Shown here piece after piece: positions 17,522 to 27,100 of a stretch of 64,000 bases of DNA. Origin of the DNA: Streptacidiphilus rugosus AM-16 (GTDB lineage Bacteria > Actinomycetota > Actinomycetes > Streptomycetales > Streptomycetaceae); contig NZ_JQMJ01000004.1 in the NCBI RefSeq assembly GCF_000744655.1, positions 3,844,001 through 3,908,000 of the forward strand. Reading direction: 5' to 3'. The translations under genes were made by a program, and so were the position numbers. The number at the start of each line of letters is the position of its first letter. The first letter of the stretch is position 1. Under the pieces are notes generated by a model. The model had not been told where the DNA came from. It did not search any database and saw only the letters and a program-made list of their open reading frames with translations.

Positions 17522-18898
17522 ATGACAAGCAATCAGATGGACGCACTGGTCATCTTCGGCGCCACCGGCGACCTGGCCAAGCTGGAGACCTTCCCCGCAC
17601 TGGTCGGCCTCGTGGAGCGCGGGGTGCTCGACAAGCCCGTCGTCGGCGTCGCTAAGAGCGGCTGGGGGCTGGAGCAGTTCCGCGGCTACGCCGAGGCCTC
17701 GCTGAAGCTCAACGGCATGGACCCCACCACGCCTGCCGCGAGCAGGATGCTGGGGCTGCTGCGCTACGTCGACGGCGACCTGGACGACGACGCCACCTAC
17801 ACGGCGATGGCACGGGAGATGGGCGACGGCGGGCGGGCCCTGTTCTACCTGGAGGTGCCGCCCCCGCTGTTCGGCCGCATCGCCAAGGGCATCGCCGACG
17901 CCGGCCGGGCCGACGGCGCGCGCGTCATGGTCGAGAAGCCGTTCGGCACCGACCTGAACAGCGCCCGCGAGCTCAACGCGACCATGCACCAGTACTTCCC
18001 CGAGGACGCCATCTACCGGGTCGACCACTGGCTCGGACTCGACCCGGTCGAGAACGTGCTCTTCGCGCGGTTCGCGAACTCCGTGATCGAGCCGCTGCTG
18101 AACCGGACCCACGTCCGCAGCATCCAGATCACCATGGCCGAGGCCTTCGACGTCTCCGACCGCGGCCGGTTCTACGACCGCACCGGCGCCGTCAGGGACG
18201 TCGTGCAGAACCACATGCTGCAGGTGCTCGCCACCGTGCTCGCCGATCCGCCCGCCGGGCAGGGCCTGGAGTCCTGGCGGGACGCCAAGGCCAACGTCGT
18301 CAACGCGCTCCGCCCGCTGGACCCCGAGCACATCGTGCGCGGCCAGTACGCGGGCTACCTCGACGTCGACGGCGTCGCCCCCGGCTCGACGACCGAGACC
18401 TTCGCTGCCGTGCGCCTGGCCGCGGACTCCTGGCGCTGGGCCGACGTGCCCATCCTGATCCGCGCCGGCAAGTGTCTGCCGGTCACCGCCACGGAGGTGA
18501 CCCTCCACTTCCGCCGGGCGCCGCACGACGTCTTCGGCCTGCGGCCCTCACCCGCCGCCAACAGTCTGCGCTTCCGTGTGTGGCCCGAGACGCAGGTCGG
18601 GCTCACCCTGGCGGGCAAGGCCCCCGGCGGCGGCTGGGAGCCCAAGCACGAGGAGCTCTCCTTCAGCGAGCTGCCCGGCTCCGACATGCGCCCCTACGAC
18701 CGGCTCATCGGCGCCGCGCTGGACGGCGACCGCTGGCTCTTCGCCCGGGAGGACACCGTCGAGGCGGCCTGGCGCGTCGTCGACCCGATCCTCGGCGACG
18801 CGGCCCCGGTCCACTCCTACGCCCGCGGCACCTGGGGACCGAAGGAGGCGGACGCCCTGCTCCCGGAGAACGACGGCTGGCACGACCCCGCCGCCTGA
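17522..18898 (+). CDS. Glucose-6-phosphate dehydrogenase-like protein, divergent
   Basis: 458 residues, in G6PDH family layout: dinucleotide motif IFGATGDLAK (11-20), MVEKPFG (136-142), VDHWLGLDPVEN (167-178) and the C-terminal beta+alpha domain with IRAGKCLPVTATEV. In canonical enzymes the central motif is DHYLGKE, where Lys contacts the sugar phosphate; here that position is Leu173. The catalytic Asp-His is retained. The product may therefore use another hexose or cofactor form. The start follows GAAGGA just outside the TnpB element. The preceding GMC oxidoreductase on the same strand suggests a sugar-oxidation context. Confidence 0.85.
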   Translation: MTSNQMDALVIFGATGDLAKLETFPALVGLVERGVLDKPVVGVAKSGWGLEQFRGYAEASLKLNGMDPTTPAASRMLGLLRYVDGDLDDDATYTAMAREMGDGGRALFYLEVPPPLFGRIAKGIADAGRADGARVMVEKPFGTDLNSARELNATMHQYFPEDAIYRVDHWLGLDPVENVLFARFANSVIEPLLNRTHVRSIQITMAEAFDVSDRGRFYDRTGAVRDVVQNHMLQVLATVLADPPAGQGLESWRDAKANVVNALRPLDPEHIVRGQYAGYLDVDGVAPGSTTETFAAVRLAADSWRWADVPILIRAGKCLPVTATEVTLHFRRAPHDVFGLRPSPAANSLRFRVWPETQVGLTLAGKAPGGGWEPKHEELSFSELPGSDMRPYDRLIGAALDGDRWLFAREDTVEAAWRVVDPILGDAAPVHSYARGTWGPKEADALLPENDGWHDPAA

Positions 18899-18948
18899 GC
18901 GACGCACGGCGGCGGCCTGCGCCGGAGCCCCGCGACCGCGTCCGGCCC

Positions 18949-20178
18949 CTACAGGGTAGCGATCGCCCCGGTCAGTCGGCGGATCGCCTCGTCGACGGTC
19001 GACCGGGGGCAGCCGAGGTTCACCCGCATGTAGCCGTGGCCCTCCAGGCCGAACTTCTGTCCCCTGTCCAGCCACAGCCGGGCGGTGGTCAGCATGAAAC
19101 GGTCGAGGGACGCGGCGTCCATGCCGAGGTCGCGGCAGTCCATCCAGGCCAGGTAGAGGGCGTCCGCGGGCAGCACCCGCACCTTGGACGTGGCGGCGTT
19201 GACGGCCTGTGCGAAGTGGGCGTGGTTGCCGCGCAGATAGCCGAGCAGCTCCGCCAGCCAGGGCTCACCGTGGGTGTAGGCGGCCTCGGCCGCGACCATG
19301 CCGAGCCCGTTGACGAGCGGGAACAGATTGCGTTCGTACTGGCGGGCCAGTTCCTCGCGCAGCGCGCGGTCGGGCACGAACACGTTCGCGCACTGCAGGC
19401 CGGGGAGGTTGAACGTCTTGCTGGGGGACGTGCAGGTGATGCTGTTCCGGGCGAACCGCGGGCCGAGCGAGGCGAAGGGGACGTGTGTCCTGGCCGGGTT
19501 GATCAGGAGGTCCTGGTGGACCTCGTCGGAGACGACCAGCACGCCGTGCCGGGCGCAGATCTCCCCCATCGCCACCAGCTCGTCCCGCGACCAGACGTTT
19601 CCCGTCGGGTTGTGGGGATGGCTGAGGATGAAGAGCTTGGTGTCGGGCCGGATGGCGGCCTCGAAGGTGCGGGCGTCGAAACGGTAGCCGTCCTCGACGC
19701 GCTCCAGCGGGGCCAGGGCGAGACGCCGCCCGTTCAGCAGCACGTCCTCGTGGAAGTGGGCGTACACCGGCGGCTGGATCAGGACCGAGTCCCCGGGGGC
19801 GGAGAACGCCTGCACCACGGTCTTCAGGGTGGTGATGATCCCTGCGGTCTGCAGCACCCACTGCGGCGGCACCTCCCAGCCGAACCGGCGCGCCTGCCAG
19901 CCGGTCACGGCGTCCAGGTAGCCGTCGGTCGCACCGCCGGGGTAACCGAAGACGCCGTAGTCCACGGCTTCGTGCAGGGCCTCGATCACCACGCGGGGGG
20001 CTTTGAAGTCGGTGTCGGCGACCCACATCGGCAGCGGGTCCGCGGCGACCTCGTCGGGGGCGAGGAACTCCCCCGCGCGGGCCCACTTCATGGAGTTGGA
20101 GCCGCGACGGTCCACGACCTCGTCGAAGACCGACCACGGCGCACCCGCGGCGGGAGGAGGAACGGCGTCGCCTGCCAT
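18949..20178 (-). CDS. MalY/PatB family aminotransferase (cystathionine beta-lyase-like)
   Basis: 409 residues, PLP-dependent fold type I. FDEVVDRRGSNSMKW and LPMWVADTDFKAPRVV at the N-terminus are the MalY/PatB signature. Further motifs are FGYPG, LSHPHNPTGNVW, VVSDEVHQDLL and SPSKTFNLPGLQCAN with the PLP Lys. Relatives cleave cystathionine or other C-S bonds, or are aminotransferases. The ATG at 20178 lacks a ribosome site but is preceded by TAGCCT six bases upstream, so the mRNA may be leaderless. It is divergent from the permease gene, with a TetR-type palindrome in the shared region. Confidence 0.92.
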   Translation of the reverse strand: MAGDAVPPPAAGAPWSVFDEVVDRRGSNSMKWARAGEFLAPDEVAADPLPMWVADTDFKAPRVVIEALHEAVDYGVFGYPGGATDGYLDAVTGWQARRFGWEVPPQWVLQTAGIITTLKTVVQAFSAPGDSVLIQPPVYAHFHEDVLLNGRRLALAPLERVEDGYRFDARTFEAAIRPDTKLFILSHPHNPTGNVWSRDELVAMGEICARHGVLVVSDEVHQDLLINPARTHVPFASLGPRFARNSITCTSPSKTFNLPGLQCANVFVPDRALREELARQYERNLFPLVNGLGMVAAEAAYTHGEPWLAELLGYLRGNHAHFAQAVNAATSKVRVLPADALYLAWMDCRDLGMDAASLDRFMLTTARLWLDRGQKFGLEGHGYMRVNLGCPRSTVDEAIRRLTGAIATL

Positions 20179-20293
20179 ACGGCAAGGCTAGTCGCCGATC
20201 CACGGCACCCCGAAGTCCTGGGGCCGAACGCTGTGAGGAGTTCGGCGCGGGGGTGACATCGTCGCGTCATTCGGCGGAAACAGCAGGTCTCTA

Positions 20294-20315
20294 ATTTCTG
20301 TCGCTCGACAGTTAT
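20294..20315. promoter_or_regulatory. TetR-type operator copy 1 (permease side)
   Basis: ATTTCTGTCG-CT-CGACAGTTAT matches the perfect palindrome found before the DUF1989 gene at 22658-22679 in the whole left arm and in the CGACAG of the right arm. It lies 23-44 bp upstream of the permease ATG. Two copies flanking one TetR gene indicate a shared regulator. Confidence 0.75.
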
Positions 20316-20337
20316 CCGGCGAGCGAGGGGAATCATC

Positions 20338-21882
20338 ATGACTATCGGCGCGCCCCCTGACGACGCGGCGCTGGCCCGCTTCGGGTACCGCCAGGAGCTC
20401 CACCGCACGATGGGCCGGTACGCCTCCTTCGCCGCGGGCTTCTCGTTCATCTCGGTGCTGACCACGGTCTTCCAGTTCTTCGGCTTCGGCTACGCGTTCG
20501 CCGGACCGGCCTTCACCTGGACCTGGCCCGCGGTCTTCGCGGGCCAGCTGCTCGTGGCGGCCTGCTTCGCCGAACTCGCCGCCCGCTACCCGCTCTCGGG
20601 CGCGATCTACCAGTGGTCCACGCGACTGTCGACGCCGGCGTTCGGCTGGTTCGCCGGCTGGATCATGGTGATCGGGCAGATCCTGGTGGTGGCCGCGGCC
20701 GCGCTCGCGCTGCAGGTCGTGCTGCCCGGGATCTGGTCCGGCTTCCAGGTGGTGGGCGGCGACCCGGCGCCGACCGCGCCGACGGGTGCGGCCAACGCCG
20801 GACTGCTCGGCGTGCTGCTGCTGACGCTCACCACCCTGGTCAACGTCGTGGACAACCGCGTGCTCTCGGCCGTCAACCGGATCGGGGTGACCGCGGAGAT
20901 CGTCGGAGCCGTGCTGATCGTGGTGCTGCTGCTCACGCACACCCGCCACGGTCTCGGCGTCACGCTGCACACCGGCGCAGGGGGCGGTGCGCCCGGCGCG
21001 CTGATGGTCGGCGCGTTCGCCGCGGCGTACGTGCTGATCGGGTTCGACAGCGCGGGCGAGATGAGCGAGGAGACCCGCAGTCCGCGCCGCACGGCGCCGC
21101 GCACCATCCTCACCGCGCTCGTCGCGGCCGGAGTTCTCGGCGGACTGCTCGTCTACGCCGGTGTGCTGGCCTCGCCGGACCTCGGTTCGGAGCGGATGAC
21201 CAGCGAGGGCCTGGCCTACGTGCTGACCAGCTCGCTCGGCCCGGGCATCGGCAAGGCGTTGCTCGCCGACGTGGTCGTGGCCGTCTTCGTGGCGACGCTG
21301 GCCATCCAGACCGCCGGCACCCGGATGCTCTTCTCCATGGCCCGCGACGGCGCCCTGCCGTTCGCGCACCGGCTCGGCCGGGTCTCGGCCCGCACCGGGA
21401 TGCCGGCGGTCGCCGCCCTCGTCACCGGCACCGGGGCGGCCGGGCTCTGCCTGCTCAACTTCCTCTCCCCCAACGCGTTCGTCGCGATCGGGACGACCTG
21501 CGTGGCGATGGTCTACCTGGCGTACGCGATGGTGACCGGGCCCTTCCTGGTCCAGCGGCTGCGCCGGGGCCACGGGGCCGCGGAGACGGCGGGCGTCACG
21601 GACGAGCGCGGCGGGCGGCTCTTCTCGCTCGGGCGGTGGGGTGTGCCCGTCGCCGCGGCGGCGCTGGTGTACGGGCTGGCGATGACCGTCGACCTGGCCT
21701 GGCCGCGTCCGGCGGTCTACGACCCCTCGGGCGGCCACTGGTACTTCCAGTGGTTCACCGTGCTCTTCCTGGGCGCGACGCTGCTGGCGGGCGCGGCCTG
21801 CCGGCGGCTTCGGCACCGGGGACGGGCAGGCCTCCCGGCAGCCGAGCGGGCGCCGTCCCTGACGCAGGCGCCGACGCCCTGA
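20338..21882 (+). CDS. APC family amino acid/amine permease
   Basis: 514 residues, about 12 membrane helices. The N-terminus FGYRQELHRTMGRYASFAAGFSFISVLTTVF is the pattern of APC-superfamily GABA/urea-cluster-associated permeases, and RYPLSGAIYQWSTRL corresponds to the conserved helix-3 region. The DSAGEMSEETRSPRRTAPRTI loop is the APC hallmark. Sharing its operator with the carboxylase cluster, it is inferred to import the nitrogen compound that the cluster degrades (guanidine, urea or a precursor). The start at 20338 follows GAGGGGAAT. Confidence 0.9.
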   Translation: MTIGAPPDDAALARFGYRQELHRTMGRYASFAAGFSFISVLTTVFQFFGFGYAFAGPAFTWTWPAVFAGQLLVAACFAELAARYPLSGAIYQWSTRLSTPAFGWFAGWIMVIGQILVVAAAALALQVVLPGIWSGFQVVGGDPAPTAPTGAANAGLLGVLLLTLTTLVNVVDNRVLSAVNRIGVTAEIVGAVLIVVLLLTHTRHGLGVTLHTGAGGGAPGALMVGAFAAAYVLIGFDSAGEMSEETRSPRRTAPRTILTALVAAGVLGGLLVYAGVLASPDLGSERMTSEGLAYVLTSSLGPGIGKALLADVVVAVFVATLAIQTAGTRMLFSMARDGALPFAHRLGRVSARTGMPAVAALVTGTGAAGLCLLNFLSPNAFVAIGTTCVAMVYLAYAMVTGPFLVQRLRRGHGAAETAGVTDERGGRLFSLGRWGVPVAAAALVYGLAMTVDLAWPRPAVYDPSGGHWYFQWFTVLFLGATLLAGAACRRLRHRGRAGLPAAERAPSLTQAPTP

Positions 21883-21894
21883 GCGCGCGGCGGG

Positions 21895-22536
21895 TCAGCG
21901 GGCCGGCGGGGGCTCGGTACCGGTGATCCGCAGGGCCGCGTCGGCGGTGGCGGCGGCGAAGGCGGCGACCGGGCGGTCAGGATCGGAGCGGCGGATCAGG
22001 ATGACTCCCTCGATCAGCCCGAAGACCAGGTCGGTGCGGAGTGCGAGCTCCTGCGCGGAGAGGCGGCCTCCCGCCTCGGTGCGGGCGATCAACTCACGGT
22101 AGGCGTCCTTCAGTTCGCCACGGGCCCGGCGGAAGCCCGCGAAGGGCTCGCCCTGGACCTCCGGCAGCAGGTAGAGCGCGCCGAGGTTGTGCGGTCCGGC
22201 GCAGAGCAGCTCGACGTCGGACCGGCACAGCCGGTGCAGTCGCGCACTCGCGGGGGCGGTCTCCTCGTCGAGGAGCACGCGGGCCAGGGCGAGCGACGGG
22301 GTGACCGTCGACTCCAGCAGCGCGGCGAGGAGTTCCTCCTTGCCGGACACGTAGTGGTACATGCTCGCCTGGCGCATGCCGGCGCGCTCGGCCACCGCGC
22401 GGGTGGAGGTGGCCGCGTAGCCGAGTGTGGTGAACAACTCGGCGGCCGCTGCCAGCAGTTCCTCCCGCGGTGGCAGCCCGCTCGCGGGCCGCGACGCGGC
22501 CCGGGGCCTGCCGACCGGGCGTCCCGTGGTGCTCAT
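21895..22536 (-). CDS. TetR/AcrR family transcriptional regulator
   Basis: 213 residues. The N-terminal helix-turn-helix (about 25-70) reads LLAAAAELFTTLGYAATSTRAVAERAGMRQASMYHYVSGKEELLAALL, textbook TetR. The C-terminal ligand domain contains Cys residues at LCRSDVELLCAGPHN. It sits between the permease and the DUF1989/carboxylase operon and is divergent from the latter, with a perfect palindrome in the 162-bp gap. It is presumably the repressor of both transcription units and of itself. The ligand is probably the nitrogen substrate or a pathway intermediate. Confidence 0.92.
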   Translation of the reverse strand: MSTTGRPVGRPRAASRPASGLPPREELLAAAAELFTTLGYAATSTRAVAERAGMRQASMYHYVSGKEELLAALLESTVTPSLALARVLLDEETAPASARLHRLCRSDVELLCAGPHNLGALYLLPEVQGEPFAGFRRARGELKDAYRELIARTEAGGRLSAQELALRTDLVFGLIEGVILIRRSDPDRPVAAFAAATADAALRITGTEPPPAR

Positions 22537-22657
22537 GGGGCGATCTTCGCACAGCCGTCGCCGCTGCCCCGCGCGCAGGACCGCGGCCGGAGGCGTGTGA
22601 GTTTCCGGAAACCGGGCGGCAACGCGGGGGCAATGGCGCGGAATCCCGTGCCGCCTA

Positions 22658-22679
22658 ATTTCTGTCGCACGACAGAAAT
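22658..22679. promoter_or_regulatory. TetR-type operator copy 2 (perfect palindrome)
   Basis: Arms ATTTCTGTCG and CGACAGAAAT are perfect inverted repeats around a CA centre. The site is 20 bp before the first DUF1989 ATG and between it and the divergent tetR gene. Compare the copy at 20294-20315. Confidence 0.8.
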
Positions 22680-22698
22680 CGGAGTGAGAGGAAGCGCG

Positions 22699-23526
22699 AT
22701 GGGGACTGCGACCACGCACGGCGCCCGCGAACACGCCCGAGCCCAGGACGGCGCCCGGGTGACCGCCATGCCCGTGGTCCCGGCCGGCGCCCTGGCCGCA
22801 CCGCCCGGCGCGACCGGTCCGGTGGTGTGGGCGGAGACGATCGCGGGCGGGAACTACGGCCACCGGGTCCTCGCCAGGGGCACGGAACTCAGGCTCACCG
22901 ACGTGCACGGAGACGCCTGCGCGCACCTGCTGCTCCTCGCGGCCGACCGGCCGTGGGAGCGTCTGAACGTCGCCGACACGGTCAAGGTCCAGTGGAACGC
23001 CTACCTCGGCGCGGGCCGGCTGCTCCTGTCCGACCAGGGACGGGTCCTGGCCTCCGTCGTCGAGGACGGCTCTGGTCGTCACGACGCCCTGTGCGGCACC
23101 TCCACCCTGGAACGCAACCGGCGCCGTTACGGCGACGGAGCGGCCCACTCGGCCTCCCCCGCCGGACGCGAGCTGTTCACACTGGCCGCCGCCAAGAACG
23201 GCCTGGAACCGCGCGATCTCCCCCCGTCGCTCTCCCTCTTCCAGGGGGTCGAGGTCCGGGCGGAGGACGGCGCCCTCACCTTCACCGGCTCCGCCGGGCC
23301 GGGCGCCGCCGTCACGCTGCGGGCCGAGCAGGACCTCACGGTGCTCATGGCGAACGTGCCGCACCCGGTCGACCCGCGCCCCGCGTACCACTGCACCGAA
23401 CTCCAGGTGCTGGCCTGGCGGGCCACGCCCACCGCGCCCGGCGACGCGCTGTGGGAGGCCACCCCCGAGGGCCGCCGGGCCTTCCTCAACACCGCCGAAC
23501 TGCTCGCCTCCAGGGGGATCGCATGA
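22699..23526 (+). CDS. DUF1989 protein (urea-amidolyase-associated protein 1; carboxyguanidine deiminase subunit)
   Basis: 275 residues. The DUF1989 core (about 55-240) has LTDVHGDACAHLLLL, a DGSGRHDALCGTSTLERN segment with metal/active-site type Cys-His residues, and an SLSLFQGVEV stretch. In other bacteria the two DUF1989 proteins next to urea/guanidine carboxylase form carboxyguanidine deiminase (CgdAB), converting carboxyguanidine to allophanate. First gene of a four-gene operon; its TGA overlaps the next ATG. Start chosen for GAGAGGAAG upstream. Confidence 0.9.
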   Translation: MGTATTHGAREHARAQDGARVTAMPVVPAGALAAPPGATGPVVWAETIAGGNYGHRVLARGTELRLTDVHGDACAHLLLLAADRPWERLNVADTVKVQWNAYLGAGRLLLSDQGRVLASVVEDGSGRHDALCGTSTLERNRRRYGDGAAHSASPAGRELFTLAAAKNGLEPRDLPPSLSLFQGVEVRAEDGALTFTGSAGPGAAVTLRAEQDLTVLMANVPHPVDPRPAYHCTELQVLAWRATPTAPGDALWEATPEGRRAFLNTAELLASRGIA

Positions 23527-24161
23527 CCACCGCCCACGCGACCGACCGCAGCACGACCACGGTGGTGGCGGCACGCTCCGCCTGGTCCGCCGTCGTCCGG
23601 GCCGGACACACCCTCACCGTCACCGACCTGCACGGCAACCAGGCCGTCGACTTCCTGCTCTACGACGCGCACGACACCGCCGTCCGCTACAGCGCGCCCG
23701 ACACGATCCAGGCCCAGGGCGGGATCTTCCTCACCACCGGCAGCGTGCTGATGTCCTGCGAGCACACCCCGCTGATGACCGTGGTCGAGGACGAGGTCGG
23801 CCGGCACGACACCCTCGGCGGCGCCTGCTCGAAGGAGTCCAACACGCTGCGCTACGGCCACCACACCTGGTCCCAGCACGCCTGCGTGGAGAACTTCCTG
23901 ACCGAGGGGGCACGGCACGGTCTGGGCAAGCGCGACCTGGTGTCCAACATCAACTGGTTCATGAACGTGCCGGTCGAGCCGGACGGCACGCTCGGGATCG
24001 TCGACGGCCGCTCCGCACCGGGCCGGCGCGTCGTGCTGCGGGCCGAGCGCGACGTGCTGGTGCTGGTCTCCAACTGCCCGCAGATCAACAACCCCTGCAA
24101 CGGGTTCGCCCCCACCCCGGTCGAGATGACGATCGACGCCCGGCCGGTGAGCGCCCGATGA
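23523..24161 (+). CDS. DUF1989 protein (urea-amidolyase-associated protein 2; carboxyguanidine deiminase subunit)
   Basis: 212 residues, paralogue of the preceding gene, with VTDLHGNQAVDFLLYDAHD, MSCEHTPLMTVVEDEVGRHDTLGGACSKESNTLRYG and VLVSNCPQINNPCNGFAPTPVEM. Both overlaps (ATGA with the gene before and with the carboxylase after) indicate tight translational coupling. The Cys/His residues in EDEVGRHDTLGGACSKE parallel those of its partner, consistent with a heteromeric metal enzyme. Annotated elsewhere as UAAP2. Confidence 0.9.
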   Translation: MTTAHATDRSTTTVVAARSAWSAVVRAGHTLTVTDLHGNQAVDFLLYDAHDTAVRYSAPDTIQAQGGIFLTTGSVLMSCEHTPLMTVVEDEVGRHDTLGGACSKESNTLRYGHHTWSQHACVENFLTEGARHGLGKRDLVSNINWFMNVPVEPDGTLGIVDGRSAPGRRVVLRAERDVLVLVSNCPQINNPCNGFAPTPVEMTIDARPVSAR

Positions 24162-27100
24162 GCTTCGACACCCTGCTGGTCTCCAACCGCGGCGAGATCG
24201 CCGTTCGCATCATCCGCACCGCGCGGCGCCTCGGGCTGCGCACCGTCGCGGTCTTCTCCGACCCGGACCGCTCCGCCCCGCACGTCCGGCTGGCCGACAG
24301 CGCCGTGAGGCTCGGACCCGCCCCGGCCAAGCAGTCCTATCTCGACGCGGGGCTGGTCCTGCGCGCCGCCGCCGACAGCGGCGCCGGCGCGATCCACCCC
24401 GGCTACGGCTTCCTGTCCGAGGACGCGGACTTCGCCCGCCGCTGCGAACAGGCGGGCATCGCGTTCGTCGGCCCGACCGCGGCGCAACTGGAGCTGTTCG
24501 GCGCCAAGCACACCGCCCGGGCCGCCGCCGAGGCCGCCGGAGTGCCCCTCGCGCCGGGCACCGGCCTGCTGCCCGACCTCGCCACGGCCCTCGCCGAGGC
24601 CGGCCGGATCGGCTACCCGGTCATGCTCAAGGCCACCGGCGGCGGGGGCGGCATCGGCATGGCCGCCTGCCGGGACGCACAGGACCTGGCCCGGGCCTGG
24701 GAGCGGGTGCAGCGGGTGGCCGCCGCGTCCTTCGCCTCGGCCGGGGTGTTCCTGGAGCGCCTGGTGGAGCACGCCCGCCACGTCGAGGTGCAGGTCTTCG
24801 GCGACGGGGCCGGCCACGTGGTCACCCTCGGCGACCGGGACTGCTCGCTCCAGCGCCGCAACCAGAAGGTCCTGGAAGAGGCCCCGGCCCCCGGGCTGCC
24901 CGCGCGCGTGCGGCTCACCCTCGCCGACAGCGCCCGTGAGCTGTGCGCGTCGGTCGGCTACCGGTCGGCCGGCACCGTCGAGTTCGTCTACGACGCGGCC
25001 CGCGAGGAGGCCTACTTCCTGGAGGTCAACACCCGGCTCCAGGTGGAGCACCCGGTCACCGAACAGGTCTACGGGGTGGACCTGGTGGAGTGGATGCTCC
25101 GGCTCGCCCGGGGCGAGCGCGACGTCGTGCGCGAACCGGCCGCCCCGCACGGGCACGCCGTCGAGGCCCGCGTCTACGCCGAGGACCCGTCACGCGACCA
25201 CCGGCCCAGCGCGGGCCGGCTCACCCGGGTCAGCTTCCCCGAGGACGTCCGCGTCGACACCTGGGTCGAGACCGGGACCGAGGTCACCACCGCCTACGAC
25301 CCCCTGCTCGCCAAGGTCGTCGCCCACGGCGCGGACCGCGAGGACGCACTGCGGCGGCTCGACGCCGCGCTCGGCGCCTCCCGGATCGACGGCATCGAGA
25401 CCAACCTCGGCCTGCTGAGGGCCGCCCTGGCCGACGCCGACGTCCGCGCGGGGGCCCACAGCACCGCCACCCTGGCCGCCGTCACCGACCCCACCCCCCG
25501 CATCGAGGTCCAGGCCGCCGGAACCCTGACCACCGTGCAGGACTGGCCAGGACGCACCGGCCACTGGCAGGTCGGCGTCCCGCCGTCGGGACCGATGGAC
25601 GACCTGTCCTTCCGTCTCGGCAACCGCGCGCTCGGCAACCCGGAGGGCGCCCCCGGGCTGGAGTGCACCCTGCAGGGCCCCTCCCTGCGTTTCACCCACG
25701 AGACGACCGTCTGCGTCACCGGAGCGCCCGTTCCGGTGACGGTGGACGGCGTCCCGGCCGCCCAGTGGCAGCCGGTCACCGTGCCGGCCGGCGCGACCCT
25801 GGCCGTCGGCGCACCCGAGCAGCACGGCCTGCGCAGCTACGTCCTCTTCGGCGGCGGCCTGGACGTCCCCGAGACCCTCGGCAGCGCGGCCACCTTCACG
25901 CTCGGCGGCTTCGGCGGCCACGGCGGTCGGCCGCTGCGTCCCGGCGACGTCCTGCACGGCGGCACCGCGACGACCGGCGCACCGGTGCCGCCGGCCGAGC
26001 GCCCCGTCCCGGTCACCATGTGGCGCATCGGCGTCCTCGAAGGACCGCACGCGGCACCGGAGTTCTTCACCGAACAGGACATCGCCGACTTCTACGCGGC
26101 CGACTGGAAGGTCCACTTCAACTCCGCGCGCACCGGCGTCCGCCTGGTCGGCCCGAAGCCGCGCTGGGCCCGCTCCGACGGAGGCGAGGCAGGCCTGCAC
26201 CCCTCCAACATCCACGACACCCCCTACTCGGTCGGCGCCGTCGACTACACCGGCGACATGCCGGTGCTGCTCGGCCCGGACGGGCCCTCGCTCGGCGGCT
26301 TCGTCTGCCCGGCGACCATCGCCTCCGGCCAGCGATGGAAGCTCGGACAGCTGCGTCCGGGCGACACCGTCCGCTTCGTCCCCGTCAGTGAGGCCACGGC
26401 CGCGCGGTTGCGGGAGCAACCCGTGCTGGAGCCGCACGCGGACCGCCCCGCGGTCCTCGACGGCGGCGTCCTGGCCCGGGACGGCGACGTCGCCTACCGT
26501 CGCAGCGGCGACGACAACCTGCTGGTCGAGTTCGGCCCGATGCAGCTGGACCTGGCCCTGCGGATGCGCGTCCACGCCCTGATGGAGTCGCTCCAGGCCT
26601 CAGGACCGTCCGGCATCACGGACCTGACGCCCGGTATCCGCTCGCTCCAGATCCAGGTGGACCCGGACCGGCTGCCGCTGCCGCGCATGCTCGCGGCCGC
26701 GCGCCGAGCGGTGGCCGAACTCCCCGACACGGACGCCCTGGTGGTGCCCTCCCGTACCGTGCACCTGCCGCTGTCCTGGGACGACCCCGCCACGCGCGAG
26801 GCCACCGCCCGCTACATGGCCGGGGTCCGCGACGACGCCCCCTGGTGCCCGTGGAACATCGAGTTCATCCGCCGGGTCAACGGCCTGGCGTCCGTGGACG
26901 AGGTCCACCAGACCGTCTTCGACGCCGAGTACCTCGTCCTGGGCCTGGGCGACGTGTACCTCGGCGCCCCGGTCGCGACCCCGCTCGACCCGCGCCACCG
27001 CCTGGTCACCACCAAGTACAACCCGGCCCGCACCTGGACGGCGGAGAACTCCGTCGGCATCGGCGGCGCCTACCTGTGCGTGTACGGCATGGAGGGGCCC

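Noticed and set aside
20613-21926. Second long plus-strand frame inside the permease gene
   Set aside because: Arg-rich shifted frame of the same DNA; the permease frame has membrane helices and motifs.
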